Assembly (NCBI GenBank): GCA_016906335.1
Contig: JADEYG010000003.1
Span: 310,001-374,000, forward strand
Reading direction: 5' to 3'
From: Novakomyces olei
Taxonomy: Eukaryota > Ascomycota > Novakomycetes > Novakomycetales > Novakomycetaceae
Length of the DNA: 64,000 nucleotides
Shown: piece after piece, positions 51,002 through 62,403 of the stretch
How positions within the stretch are numbered: position 1 is the first letter of the stretch
Layout of the letters: the number at the start of each line of letters is the position of its first letter
Notes under the pieces: generated by a model
The model's input: only the letters and a program-made list of their open reading frames with translations
Told to the model about the DNA's origin: nothing
The model's database searches: none
Made by a program: the position numbers and the translations under genes

Positions 51002-52558
51002 ATGTCTCTCAACGAAGACGCCCGGCTCGCAGAGCTCGGCTACCGCAACGAGATGAAGCGCTCGCTTTCAATGTGGTCTATGCTGGGCTTAGCCTATTCG
51101 ATTCTCAACTGCTGGGTCGTTATGGGCTCATCGTTTATCAGTGGCCTGAACGCTGGAGGCTCAGCATCGTTGATATGGGGCTGGATTGGTGTGTGTATAT
51201 TTTCTCTCGCCGTAGCCTCCAGCATGGGTGAAATTACGTCACGCTACTCAACTGCCGCGGGCCAGTACTATTGGGTATACTCTCTATGCTCACCTTCCGT
51301 CCGCCGCTGGCTGTCTTATGTAACCGCCTGGTCAATGCTCACGGGTCTCGTGGGTATGGGATCTTCCGCCGTGTTTAGCGTCGCCAATGGCGTCGTCGGT
51401 ATGGCTATCCTGTGCAATCCCACGTACGAATGGCACGCTTGGCACTCTGTGCTTATCGCCTGGCTGTCGATCATTATTATGCTCGTCTTCAACACGTACG
51501 GAGTTCGCTGGATCAGTAAACTCTCGCTGTTTGCAATGTGGTGGTCTATCCTCGGCTTTATCGTCTCGATCATCGTCTTGCTGGCCTGCTGCAGCCCTAA
51601 TTTTGCCAGTGCCCGGTTCGTTTTCACTGGGTACTCCAACGAGTCTGGGTGGGAGTCAAAGGGCGTTGTTGTCCTGCTCGGCATTACTCAGTCCGCGTAT
51701 ACAATGGCCTGCTACGATGCACCGGCTCACGTGAGCGAAGAAGGCCACCCGGACGATGCTCCTTACGTCATGGTCTACTCTGTCCTTATCGGGTTCGGTA
51801 CAACGTTTGTTTACTTGCTCGTTGTGCTTTTCTGCCTCGAAGATATTCAGGCGGTTGCTGATACGGCCACGGGTCTGCCTATTATTCAGCTGTACTACAA
51901 TGTCACGGGGTCTCGAGTGGGCGCCTGCTTCCTCAACGTTTTCCAACTGCTCTCTCAACTGCTGGCAGAAAGCGCTCTGCTCACGGAGACGTCACGCTCG
52001 ATTATGGCCTTTGGTCGCGATAACGGGCTGCCGTTTTCACGGTTCCTTTCCCACGTAAACAAACGGTTACGCGTTCCACTATACGCGCTTTTACTGACCG
52101 CGTTTTGCCAAGCGGCTCTGCTGGCCATTTATTTCGGGTCAGATACGGCTTTCTTGACCGTTATTTCTGTCGCCTCTATCGGCCTTTTCGCCTCGTACCT
52201 CGTCCCCATCTGCTGCATGTTCTTTTACGGACGCAAACGCTTTGTCCCTGGTCCTTTTAGCCTCGGCAAGTATGGGCCTGCGCTGAATGTTGCCAGCATG
52301 CTCTACCTCTCCCTGATGGTCATATGGTTCTTCGTCCCGACACGGTACCCGGTAACACCGAGCAATATGAACTGGGCCACTGTGGCTCTCGGAATTGTCC
52401 TCGTTCTCGCCTTCGGTTCATGGTTCTCTTATGGTGCTCGGAATTACATGAATGCGAATCCGGGTGTCGTCGACGGTCTCGTTACCGTGGAAGAGCAAAA
52501 GGAAATTATTGCCGATGCCGAGTCGACCCCGGTAAAGGTGAACGGCTTAAAGGCATGA
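51002..52558 (+). CDS. APC-superfamily amino acid/choline (ACT-type) permease
   Basis: A single exon encodes 518 residues with about twelve membrane segments. The cytosolic start MSLNEDARLAELGYRNEMKR leads to SLSMWSMLGLAYSILNCWVV. EITSRYSTAAGQYYWVYSLC and the amphipathic SAYTMACYDAPAHVSEEG are signatures of the fungal ACT family (GABA, choline and other amino acid permeases such as Hnm1 or Uga4). Codon use favours C-ending codons more than the neighbours, which suggests strong expression. Import at the plasma membrane is expected. Substrate cannot be read from sequence; choline would fit the GMC oxidoreductase that converges on this gene, and aromatic or other amino acids would fit the P450 divergent from it. 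Confidence 0.85.
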   Translation: MSLNEDARLAELGYRNEMKRSLSMWSMLGLAYSILNCWVVMGSSFISGLNAGGSASLIWGWIGVCIFSLAVASSMGEITSRYSTAAGQYYWVYSLCSPSVRRWLSYVTAWSMLTGLVGMGSSAVFSVANGVVGMAILCNPTYEWHAWHSVLIAWLSIIIMLVFNTYGVRWISKLSLFAMWWSILGFIVSIIVLLACCSPNFASARFVFTGYSNESGWESKGVVVLLGITQSAYTMACYDAPAHVSEEGHPDDAPYVMVYSVLIGFGTTFVYLLVVLFCLEDIQAVADTATGLPIIQLYYNVTGSRVGACFLNVFQLLSQLLAESALLTETSRSIMAFGRDNGLPFSRFLSHVNKRLRVPLYALLLTAFCQAALLAIYFGSDTAFLTVISVASIGLFASYLVPICCMFFYGRKRFVPGPFSLGKYGPALNVASMLYLSLMVIWFFVPTRYPVTPSNMNWATVALGIVLVLAFGSWFSYGARNYMNANPGVVDGLVTVEEQKEIIADAESTPVKVNGLKA

Positions 52559-53057
52559 TTGTTCCTTCAAAAATGGTATCCATGATTTTGTACTTTTATG
52601 AATGATAAAGAGTTCGATGACTTTGTAGACAGTTAATTATTATACTGCAAGATAATATTTGTTAATTTATTTGTGTGCCATATAATCCATAAAATTCGTA
52701 TGACTGCAATCCCTCGTCTCCGTATCGTGCTCTGCTTTCGTTTCGTCGCCTTTAGTAGGCAATATTAAACATTACGGGTCCTGTGCCATTATTTCTGCTC
52801 GCCCGTACTTGTTACTTATGTTGATTTATATAGATGGATATTGGCACAAGCGAAGTTTATTACTTGTTCATAGTCCTCACGAGACATATTTTGCGTCGGT
52901 GCTTCATCACTCAACGTTAATTTTTTCTTGTTCTTTTCCCTCTTCGAATCACGTATATTTATATTCATTTATATTCATTTATATTCATTTATATTCATTT
53001 ATATTATTCTGTCTATAGCAAATACATAATATTTTCATGGTAACATGATGGATGATA
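52559..53057. other. convergent 3' region with a 10-bp tandem repeat
   Basis: 3' flanks of the permease and the GMC oxidoreductase. TATATTCATT is repeated four to five times near 52958-53006. No gene is seen. Confidence 0.5.
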
Positions 53058-54848
53058 CTATAACCGACTCGAGCTTCCATTGTCTTCAATGATCATTTGA
53101 GCACACTTTTCCGCAATCATATAAGCAGGTGCCTGAGTATGGCCATTGATCAATTGAGGCATAATACTCGTATCTGCCACACGCAGCCCACTAACTCCGT
53201 AAACCCGAAGTCTCGGATCCACTACCGATTTCCCGTTCGGCGGACCCATTCGACAAGTTCCAGCCGGGTGGTAGCACGTAGTCGCATTATCCCTTGCAAA
53301 CGTTATCCACTCTTCAATAGTAGTCGCGCCCGTATCCCGATGGGGATCAGTGCCGATACTCGTACTGCTGGCCGGCCAAGTGCCGCCTACAATATCCTTT
53401 GTGCCATCTCCTTCAAAAATTAAATTTTTGCCCCATCGGCAAGCCTCAGCGAATATGAGTGCGTCCACTTTGTCCTGCAGGTAATTGTGACGGATAACAG
53501 GCGGCTCTTGAGGATCTGCATTACGTAACGATACACTCCCCCGCGAACGTGGGGAGAACAGTTCCACAAATAGCGCAATCACACTATGGTGCTCCTTATC
53601 GGGGAAATCGACAAACGTTTGTGATCCCCCGTAAGCCTCCGAGTTCCATATCTCTACGTGGGGCTGTTGCGGGCCTAGATTCATTGCGTCCAGCCCACGT
53701 TTGTTTTCGGCACAGGCATTGCGCCACAACTCGTGCCGGGCCAGTTGCTCATCCAGACGGAGATACGAGAAAATGCCGTGTGGCACTGAGGCCAGAACGC
53801 CAGTATGATCGTTATGCCACTGCGATAAAGCTTTATCCATTGCTCCTGGAGCGTAAAGCGCCTGATCGCTAGTTAGACCGGCCTCTGTACACTCAAAAAA
53901 CAAGAGTGTAATTAAATGGTCCATTAAATTGCTGCCCACGCCCGGTAAATCCACCCGGCAAGTAATGCCGTGCTCTTCGAGGTCTCGCCGGGCACCGATT
54001 CCCGACACCTGGAGAATGTGTGGGCTCATATAAGCCCCGGCAGTTAGAATGACTTCGTGGCGAGCGCGCACTACTTGTTCCTTGCCCGCTAAGTTTACTT
54101 GTACACCATTAGCGCGTAATTCCTTCGTGAACTGAACCCAAAGCGCTTGGCAACGCGTAAGAACGCTCAAACGTGGCGGTTTGTCTCGTATATAATCAGC
54201 GGCAGTCGTACGAATCCCACGATAGACGGACCGCATGGCATGGCCCACGCCAAAAGGGCCCCCTCCATTGGCAAACATGTCCGGCAAATATGGCAAGCCC
54301 ACGCTAATAAAATTCTTTAGAAATCTGTCAGAGATGGGAACGTATTCGTGCATTGAAGTGTGCAACGGCCCATGCCGTCCGTGGGCGCTGCAATCAAAAT
54401 CAGTGTTCTCCGGGTGAAAAGTCTCACTGCGTTTAAAAAAAGGCAGTACTTCATCCCACGACCATCCCTTGCAGCCAAATTCATCAGCCCACTGATCATA
54501 GTCGGCTCGGCACCCACGAATGATGAGTGTTCCGTTGCAATTTGAAGTGCCCCCAATATATTTGCCACGTGGGACGGGCACAATTCGGTTATTGAGCCCG
54601 GCTTCCGGCTCCGTTTGCAGGCACCAGTCCACATCGGTACCGAAATTACGGTACAGCAGTCCCGCTATGTCGACTGTATCGATGCCCTCTACATGGTCGC
54701 CGGCCTCTAGCAGGGCTACTGAATAACCTGCCTGGGCCAGTCGAGCTGCTAGCGGTACGCCCGCCGTGCCTCCACTAAACAAAACTATTTAGTACTGTTT
54801 TCACCATAGAATTCCGCTTACCCTGCGACAACATAGTCGAATTCCATA
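53058..54848 (-). CDS. GMC-family FAD oxidoreductase (choline/alcohol dehydrogenase-like)
   Basis: A 26-base first exon 54848-54823 (MEFDYVVAG) joins exon 54774-53058 to give 580 residues. The 48-base intron lies exactly inside the FAD-binding loop, and splicing restores VVAGGGTAGVPLAARLAQAG. GMC signatures are PRGKYIGGTSNCNGTLIIRG, TAGAYMSPHILQVSGIG and HPAGTCRMG. Near the C-terminus NGHTQAPAYMIAEKC carries one of the two active-site His/Asn positions; the other is the His in CYHPAG. Such enzymes oxidise alcohols, choline, aryl alcohols or sugars with FAD. No signal peptide or SKL peroxisomal tail is visible (it ends NGSSSRL, where SRL is a plausible PTS1 variant). It is divergent from the SDR gene, with which it shares a short promoter. 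Confidence 0.9.
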
Positions 54849-55239
54849 ATGTCTACTGCCCGTCAGCAAATTTTCGGGATTCACTACAACGGCAGGGAAT
54901 CATTTTTAAACTAGTCGTTCTCGTTCGGGTATATCGCTTCCGTGGGCGTCGGACGGTGTCCGTGCTCATCCGTGGGCGCTTGTGTGGGATGAAATGTCGG
55001 TTTCGGCCGCGAACGCAACAAGTAACTTTGTGACAAGTAAGATGCGATAAGGGTTAGCCGACAGTGTATTAAATCTTTCCCCTATACTATAGATGCCCAT
55101 ACTATAATGATAATTAATGCCTTCTCTCAAATGTAATAATCTATAATTCATTTAATAAAGGCCTTGTCGTTCAAGGTACCTTTAGGCACCCTTCCTCTAT
55201 TTGTAAATTGCACTTTTGAAACATCGTCAATTCGTGGCA
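54849..55239. promoter_or_regulatory. divergent GMC/SDR promoter with paired TCCGTGGGCG sites
   Basis: The 391 bases separate the GMC and SDR starts. The decamer TCCGTGGGCG occurs at 54939-54948 and again at 54969-54978, 30 bases apart. The core GTGGGCG is like the GC-rich sites bound by C2H2 zinc-finger proteins. Joint control of both genes is inferred from the arrangement. Confidence 0.5.
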
Positions 55240-56497
55240 ATGGACCTGTTTGACGTATCGGACCGAGTTTGCCTCGTCACGGGCGGCTCGTCGGGGATCG
55301 GCTTCATGGCAGCCACAGGTTTAGCGCAGCGCGGAGCAAAAGTTTACATTACTGGCCTTGCTAGCGATGGGGTACAAGAGCAAGTTGACAAGATCAATCA
55401 GTCGTCTCCAAAACACAAAGTTATCGGGTACGTCTAGAAAAGATGTGAAGGGCATTGAAACTGAGCATGAGATTGAAAGAAATGAAAATAAAGTAAAATA
55501 AATAAAACAAAATAAAACAAAATAGCAGAAACCTGTTGAGCGGCAGGACCGAGTTGAAAGGTTAAAAATAATAGTAGTCAAACTGAAGAAAATAAGGAGA
55601 AGAAAGAGTACTTTACTAGTTCAATTGCGAGTGTTATTGTACAATTTCTAACTTCAAGATTTGATAGCAATGTGTCCAGTTCAGATGGGATTTCAGCACT
55701 GGTCGCAAAATTCCGGCAATACGAATCTCAACTCGATCTGCTAATCTCTAACGCGGGAGTTCGCCGTGATCCCGAGAAACCGGTCAATGTTCTGACGTGC
55801 TCTTTATCAGATCTGCAGGCTTCGATGCTTTCTTCATCATATTCGGACTGGGAGCTATCGATGCGAATAAATACGCTGGCTCATTATTTCCTTGTCACTG
55901 CTTTGGCGGATTTACTGGCCGCCAGCGCTGGCAAGGGTGATGGAAGGGGGTCAGTTATCATCACTTCAAGTTGTGCTTCTATGCACAACTGCACAAACGT
56001 TGATCTGAGCAGCTATGCTACAAGCAAAGCCGCCACTGATCATTTGGTGCGAATTTTGGCCTCTAAATTTGCTCGGTGGTACATTCGTATAAACTCAATT
56101 AACCCAGGATGTAAGTTTGGACTGAGCCTATTTCGTTATTCGTATTTACTGTAATTTTCCCATTTTTATATCGCCCAAGTTGATGATTCTCTTACAAATT
56201 GCCATTCTTTCAATTCTGACTAACTCATTCTATAGTTATCCCGAGCAATATGAACCGAGTCTCAGAGTCGGGTAACATGTTTGCCGGTTTATTTGACAAG
56301 GTGCCGGCTCGACGAGCGGGTGGAGCAGACGATGTAGTCGGTATTGTCGTCTTTTTGGCTTCCAAAGCGGGTGTAAGTATAATTGATAATGAATTTTATA
56401 CGATTCTATCTCATACTAAATATCTCAGGATTACGTCCAAGGCCAAAATTTGTGTATCGATGGAGGAAGGATACTTGTGGCAAACGGTCAGGAATAA
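55240..56497 (+). CDS. short-chain dehydrogenase/reductase
   Basis: Exons 55240-55427, 55668-56110, 56236-56372 and 56429-56497 join to 278 residues. The classical Rossmann motif TGGSSGIG is at residues 14-21. ISNAGVR carries the structural NAG motif, and SSYATSKAATDH gives the catalytic Tyr near 179 with Lys four residues on. The C-terminal exon adds DYVQGQNLCIDGGRILVANG, the usual end of a classical SDR, and confirms the splicing. The coding part of the protein is complete in length for the family. It uses NAD(P)H to interconvert a carbonyl and an alcohol; the substrate is not evident. The closest fungal relatives are likely the rhamnolipid/RhlG-like or 3-oxoacyl reductase-like group (inference). 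The ATG at 55240 is the first in frame. Confidence 0.9.
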
Positions 56498-56941
56498 GCT
56501 TAAAGCACCGATTGACGGTAGTGTTAAATAGAACAGCGAGTTTTAGTGCCGCACCAACAAATTGATGATTTAGATAAACGAACCATTCTAATCAATAACG
56601 CAACAGTATGTCATGTCTTAATAGAATTCCGCTTGCATTACTACCAATTATTCGAAACACGTGCCTTTGAATGGCTGCAGTTATAGATTTTCTTCATTAA
56701 ACAAGCATCACGGCACAGTATTAATTAATTAATATACAAAATATCAAATTCACGAATACACAAATTTTTGCAATAATATATACATGCATAAAAAGACATG
56801 AACAAGGAAATGCCGAAACGACACGTGGAATTGGCAAATTGAAGATCAATATAAATAAATAAATAAAATAGATAAGCAATTAACAATGTATATAAAAATT
56901 TAAACAAATAAATGACTAAATAAACAAGTAAACCTCTCAAT
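56498..56941. other. convergent 3' region, no gene seen
   Basis: 3' flanks of the SDR and the Zn2Cys6 regulator genes. AT-rich with AAATAAATAA strings near 56850-56925. No gene or notable repeat. Confidence 0.4.
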
Positions 56942-59298
56942 CTAATCATCATCCATATCCGGCACAGGGTATTCCTGGTCGACTATTTCGTCACGCTGAA
57001 ACACATCGACAATATCACAAAACATTTCAATAGAAAATTGAAAATTCGCACCAATTGAGTCCATCCATTGATTGCTGCGAAACAAACCATCGTGCCTACG
57101 CCTAAACCCTTCCGGTTCATCGCGGCCCATAGCCAGTCGGCAAAGGGTATCAAACAAATCGGAAATCGGCACTTGGCTCTCATCTTCCTCTGCCGTTTCC
57201 TGCCCAACAGCATTATCAGCAGCCACTGCCTTTTCGTCAAAAGCATAGGCGTCCATGCCAGTTATACGGGCGGCCAGCCGGTTGAAGATATCCACACACT
57301 TATGGGAAAAAGCAAACCTTTGACTGAACCTTGAAAGCAGTGTAGAGCAGTCTTGCAGGCCAGCGCAGGCTCGTGCCATATCAATCGGCTCCTTGAGACG
57401 ATGGGCATTGCTCACACTGTAAAGAAGTGTAATGCTAGACATAAAAACCCAGACGTAATTTAACCAATTAAAACTGAGCCGATGCTGCTCAATCATATTG
57501 AGGGACAGCGAAGTGGCCATTAATGAGGCCTCCAACAAATAAGCCAGCGCCTCTGGGCTGGGCTGTGGAAACATCTGTGAGGGACGGTACAGCATTATTA
57601 CTAAATTGTAATAATTAAGATCAAACCAGGCCGTAGTCAAATGCGGAATGTACAAGTTTTTCAACTCATCAAGGGGGAAAGGCATAGACTTTCGCCAGGC
57701 CACTAGCAATTGCTGCAGGTTATCCACTAAAGCCGCCTTGGCCTCGTCACAAAGGTGTCGATTTTGCGGGGAATAAAGATCCTGCAGTATTCTGCCCGCT
57801 ATATGCCTCAGCCGGATAATGTGCAGTGGGACTTCGATACTCGGGACTTTTCCCATTTTCCAGTTGGGAATCTCGTCATAGTCGCTTCGGTCAGGGAACT
57901 CTATATCAATATCTTCATCACGGATCCCGAGCGGTCGGCCTCTGATGGCAGAGACCATACGGTCCATCATATAAACACTCCAAAAAAGTCTTTTTCTTCT
58001 TTCCACAATAGCCAGGCCTGGTGCAGACGAGCTACTGCTGTTGCTGGAATTTTGTGTCGGCCTCATATGTAGCCTCATTTCCAACACGAGACGGATCGCG
58101 TAGCCAACGAGCAGCCAACTATCGTGGCCGTGAGTATTAAAAAAAGAATATAAAAGCAGGTAAATAACCGTCTCCAAAGCATCCAAGTCATTACGCGCCA
58201 ATACGGGCTCGATTTCATGGAGAGCATGGGCAAAGTAAGCGGCAGCTGAACCCTCGTCGCCCATTTGCACGCAGGCCAGAGTCGTTGAGGCAATAGCCAG
58301 GACCATCCAGTACCTTATGCTCCATATTGGATCGGAGTAGCGTACGATTTGCGTCTCATCCACAGCCACGTCATAAATTGCATTCAAAAAATCGAAAAAA
58401 TCAGGGACATTGAGGACAGGGTAGAGGCTGTGGCTGTGCCGGCAATAGTACTCGAAAAGGCGGGACACCATTTCACACGAAAGAAGCCTGCCCTCCCGGT
58501 CCAAACGACGCAATTTTAACAGCGCCGGCTCGGGATCCGACCCTCTAACGGATCTAGATCCGATATACGAGTGTGAATGACCGGGCGAGTCAGACTGGCT
58601 CGCACGAATAAGCATGGTCAGCGTCTTGCCGGGGCTCGTTGATCCGTCGTCTCGAGCGTGTGGGCTAAAACTCGAGTGGTTTATCGTTTCGTTGCTGCTG
58701 TTATTATTGTCTACGTTTGTATGGCCGTTCGTATTGCCCTCGCGCAGCATATCATGAAAATCCAGCTGCTCCATTTTAGCAGACACGTCTGCCGCTCCGG
58801 GAACGGGTTCCGATCCGCCTACGGATGTCGGCTCATTGGCAACTTTACCCGAGGGACTCGATAGTACGGCTGCCGGGTCCGATCGCGGTTCCGCCAGTCG
58901 CGCATTGGCAGCGGCTAATTGGACTTCGAGAGCGGCCACCTGCGCCTCCAGCTGCATTACATACGCCCGCGGATACTGCCCGAAATCGTCACTCACTTGG
59001 TACTCACAGACTGAATGGCTCTTTTGGCAAGACGCGCATGACGGGTATTGCTTGTCGCACTTGATTCGTTTAGTAGAAGGTTTAAAGGCAAAAAGTTTAA
59101 AGGCAAAAAAAATTGTGCAATTGCAAAATTGCGAAATTGGCAAAGGAGTATATTGCAAGAAAAATACAGGCGGCCTTTCGTTTGCCGGTAAGGGAGGCGA
59201 GTGGTAAGCCAGCAACAAAGTCCCGTCTTTCTTACCTTTTTCTTTCGCTTGTGACAGCGCAGGCACGCTTGTGGCGCGATTAGTGTGTCGTGCTGCAT
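56942..59298 (-). CDS. Zn2Cys6 fungal transcription factor
   Basis: Exon 59298-59236 (MQHDTLIAPQACLRCHKRKK plus K) joins exon 59059-56942 to 726 residues. The 176-base intron interrupts the zinc cluster. Splicing restores CLRCHKRKKKCDKQYPSC followed by ASC and SHSVC, with the spacing C-x2-C-x6-C-x6-C-x2-C-x6-C. A coiled coil for dimerisation (AYVMQLEAQVAALEVQLAAA) follows at about residues 58-85. An Asn/Ser-rich linker separates it from the fungal-specific middle-homology region (about 230-560), with KLRRLDREGRLLSCEMVSRL, FEYYCRHSHSLYPVLNVPDF and RRKRLFWSVYMMDRMVSAIRG. The last motif is the canonical RRxFWxxYxxDR-type signature. It is a nuclear regulator, probably of catabolic or transport genes, and sits next to the SDR/GMC pair. 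An 11-bp inverted repeat surrounds its start codon. Confidence 0.92.
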
Positions 59299-59311
59299 GG
59301 CAGCACGACAC
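59285..59311. repeat. 11-bp perfect inverted repeat around a start codon
   Basis: GTGTCGTGCTG (59285-59295) and CAGCACGACAC (59301-59311) are exact reverse complements with the 5-base loop CATGG. The loop contains the start codon of the Zn2Cys6 gene (read on the minus strand). The mRNA could fold into a stable hairpin with the AUG in its loop, or the DNA could bind a dimer. Confidence 0.92.
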
Positions 59312-59644
59312 TAGACCGTTGCCCGTATTCTTCTGCTTATTTTTTTATTTAATTTGCTGCTCCTCGAGTATTAGTTTTCATAAATTTTTGCTCTTCATCA
59401 ATTGCCACACATAGGTTCGGTGGGCCCTGATGTCGACGATTGCCGGGCACTCTTTAAGCAGCTTTTTTTATATATTATCCTATACACGTGACGCTCTATG
59501 TACCGTTATGTATACATATCCGGCCAGAAAGGTTCAAAGAATAATATATATATTGACAGTTCAGTATACTTAAATAATTAATTCTCCTCCGTCCACGTTT
59601 GCTGCTTCCTTTGGTGGTCAAGTAATCGTAAGAGCCGGCAAGGA

Positions 59645-59712
<68 letters not shown>

Positions 59713-60408
59713 AATTAGTATTGCTTTCGAATGCTAAAATTCTCGTTTACACAGACTTTAGCCATTATGGCTGAATCAATTTACAAACCTCGCTGCATAT
59801 ATAAATCTACTTGGAACATGACACAAGAGTCGCTATATGGCACGAATTCACATTTTACTATAAAATACATAGAGCCATGGCTATGACCACGCACCCTTAG
59901 TCACAGCTATAACGAAATCACAAACGTGCGCACCGTCCAGCGCTATTTTTGAAGTCTTGCAAGTGTGTCAACAGGACCAGGAGAAAAATGAATAATTCCA
60001 TAAAATAATCTCATAATTCCAATGCGAACGATCGATCCTTCCCTGCTGGAAGCACTATAACACGTACGCACACGCACGCACGCACAAACACCATCGTCAT
60101 ATTCGAGCAAGAGCCAGTTCCAATTTCCGTAAAGTTTAAGCCCAACAAAAATTACAATGGAAAAAAAAATTAAAAAAATAAAATGAAATAAGAGCAGGAG
60201 ATGATAACGGTACACAGCAAATTAAACAACAGCTACAGTCTGTAATGAAACAATAGAAACTCGAGATTCTTAATCCCATCGGTAATCTGAAAAGACTCGG
60301 TGAGACAAAAACACTGCAAGCAAGAGGTGTTTAGAAATTTTGAAACATCAGGTATACAACAAATGATGTTTATAAATATATCAGAATCGTCAAAGAGAAA
60401 AGCATCCT
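59299..60408. other. intergenic region with ATT microsatellite
   Basis: Promoter of the Zn2Cys6 gene and 3' flank of the amino acid permease gene. It holds a perfect ATT run at about 59647-59707 and an ACGC-rich stretch near 60063-60086. No gene is seen. Confidence 0.45.
59647..59707. repeat. ATT trinucleotide microsatellite, about 20 copies
   Basis: Uninterrupted ATT repeat about 350 bases upstream of the Zn2Cys6 start. Confidence 0.93.
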
Positions 60409-62403
60409 CTAGTTCAGCGTGGCCCAGATCTTTTGGTACCAATTCTTGCTCTCCCACTCTTCGCGCATCTCTTGTTCCAACAAATCAACATCAACAAACC
60501 GCCGGTTAGTTTGCAAGTCCATAGTGGACGGTTTCACAAAAGGCTCCCGCTTTACAATCTTCCAGAAACAAAACATAAAAATTACAATAGGAGCAGCCAA
60601 GTAAGCCTGGAAAAATCCACTTGCACTCGGAGATCCGCCAACCGGGAAAATAGCCACGTAAAACTGAGCGGCTAAAGCGAGACAGTTAAGTATCAGTCCG
60701 GCCACTGATCCATACACACCCAGCGGTGCTCGGAAAGGCAGCTCCCGTAAACTATAGCCCTGCACTTGCCATCCACGTCGGAAGCAGATATGAGCAAGGC
60801 AGATACAGGCCCAAGTGATCAAGGAAGATAGGCCAGAAAGAGCCAGTAGCCAGGAGAAAACTTCGTCTCCTCGACCGGAAAGTTGGACATAGGCAATACA
60901 GCCAAAGGCCAGAGTAAGGCCAATACCTGGTAGCGGTCGGCCCTGGCGATCGACGTAAGCCAGGAAACGAGGCAACTGGCCAATCGAAGCGAGAGCCGCA
61001 ACAGTACGAGAACAAGCATAAACAGCACAATTGCCGACAGATAAGACTGCAATCAAAATAACAGCATTGAAAATACTTGGCAGAGCACGTATGTGTGCTG
61101 ATTCAATAGCAATAACAAACGGACTGGCACTGGCATCGTATGAACTTGATCCGCTAAATAGTCGAGGGCTGTTGTATGGAACAATAAAGCCAACAAGGAG
61201 CAGTGAAATAATGTAAAACAGAGAGATGCGCCAGATAATTTGTTTTACAGCCTTGGGTAGGGTTTTACGAGGGTTAGAGGCTTCGGCACCGGCAATACCA
61301 ACGAGTTCGCTACCGGCAAACGAAAAAGCAGCCGTTACAAAAACGGAACAGAAACCGTGGAACCCGTAATGGAAAGCTCCCGGATCGTACCATGTATGAG
61401 TGCCACGGTATCCCACGGGATCCGTGGGCACACCACCAGCGGTAATAATGATACCGAGGATAATGAAGCCGATAACCGCGATTACTTTGATCAGAGAAAA
61501 GATGAATTCTGCTTCTCCATAACCCCGAACACCAAACAAGTTGATAATAATGAGGACGACGAGGAAAATAGTGATCCAAACACCCAAGTTGACACCCGAA
61601 TGCCAATACTGCACAACAATACCAGCAGCGACAAGCTCAAGCGGAAGCGTAACAAGCCATTGTAAAATATAATTGGTCGACATGGCAAAGCCCACGGCGG
61701 AATCGGTGAAACGAGTACTGTAAACAGCAAATGATCCTTGAATAGGAAAAAGTACAGCCATTTCACCAAGGGCATTGACTGTACAGTAAAGCATAAATCC
61801 GATAATAGAGAAGCAGATGAGGACAGAAGCAGGGCCACCGTCAGCGAGAGCGACACCACTGCCAACAAAGAGACCAGTACCAATACTTCCGCCTGACGAT
61901 TAGTGCTGAACAGGTTTGAGGAATAATTGTTTCAAATAGATATTGTTTGAAATAAATATGTTTGAAATAAATATTGTTTGAATCAAAAATTGTTTGAAAT
62001 AAATAAAAATTTCTCAACGTTTCTGACCAGAGTCGGCGGTTGCAAAGCCGTCTGGGCCATCAAACAAGTATGAAACTGAACCAAGACAGACGAGAAGACG
62101 CTTACCAATTGCAATCATCTGCACATGACGGTTCTTAAGGTCTCGTTTAAGGAGACCTCCATTCTCATCGACGCCACCGCTACCGACGCCGATCTTTTCA
62201 ACATCGCCGGTACTTGGATCGAACTTTTTCACAATCCCGGGCTTGAACGAGTCGACCATTCGGCGGAAAATGCCAGACTGCTCATGATCATAAACGGCGC
62301 CGATATTACTAGGCTGGTCCTGATCATATACGGCACCGATAGTAGATTTGTCATTGGGCGAAACCTCGTTTGTGAGGTTGCGGCCCACCTCGTTTTTCGA
62401 CAT
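60409..62403 (-). CDS. amino acid permease, yeast amino acid transporter (YAT) family
   Basis: Exon 62403-62106 joins exon 61892-60409 to 593 residues. The 213-base intron falls inside the first conserved membrane motif, and splicing restores MIAIGGSIGTGLFVGSGVAL, the YAT signature. About twelve membrane segments follow, with NALGEMAVLFPIQGSFAVYS, GSELVGIAGAEASNPRKTLP and VYACSRTVAALASIGQLPRF. The C-terminal cytosolic tail ends ESKNWYQKIWATLN and contains a general permease-like W-Y motif. The N-terminal 85 residues are polar and contain a tandem repeat (IGAVYDQDQPSN then IGAVYDHEQSG). Proton-coupled import of amino acids at the plasma membrane is expected. The FVTAAFSFAGSELVG segment resembles broad-range Gap1/Agp1-type members, so aromatic amino acids are possible substrates (inference). 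Confidence 0.9.
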
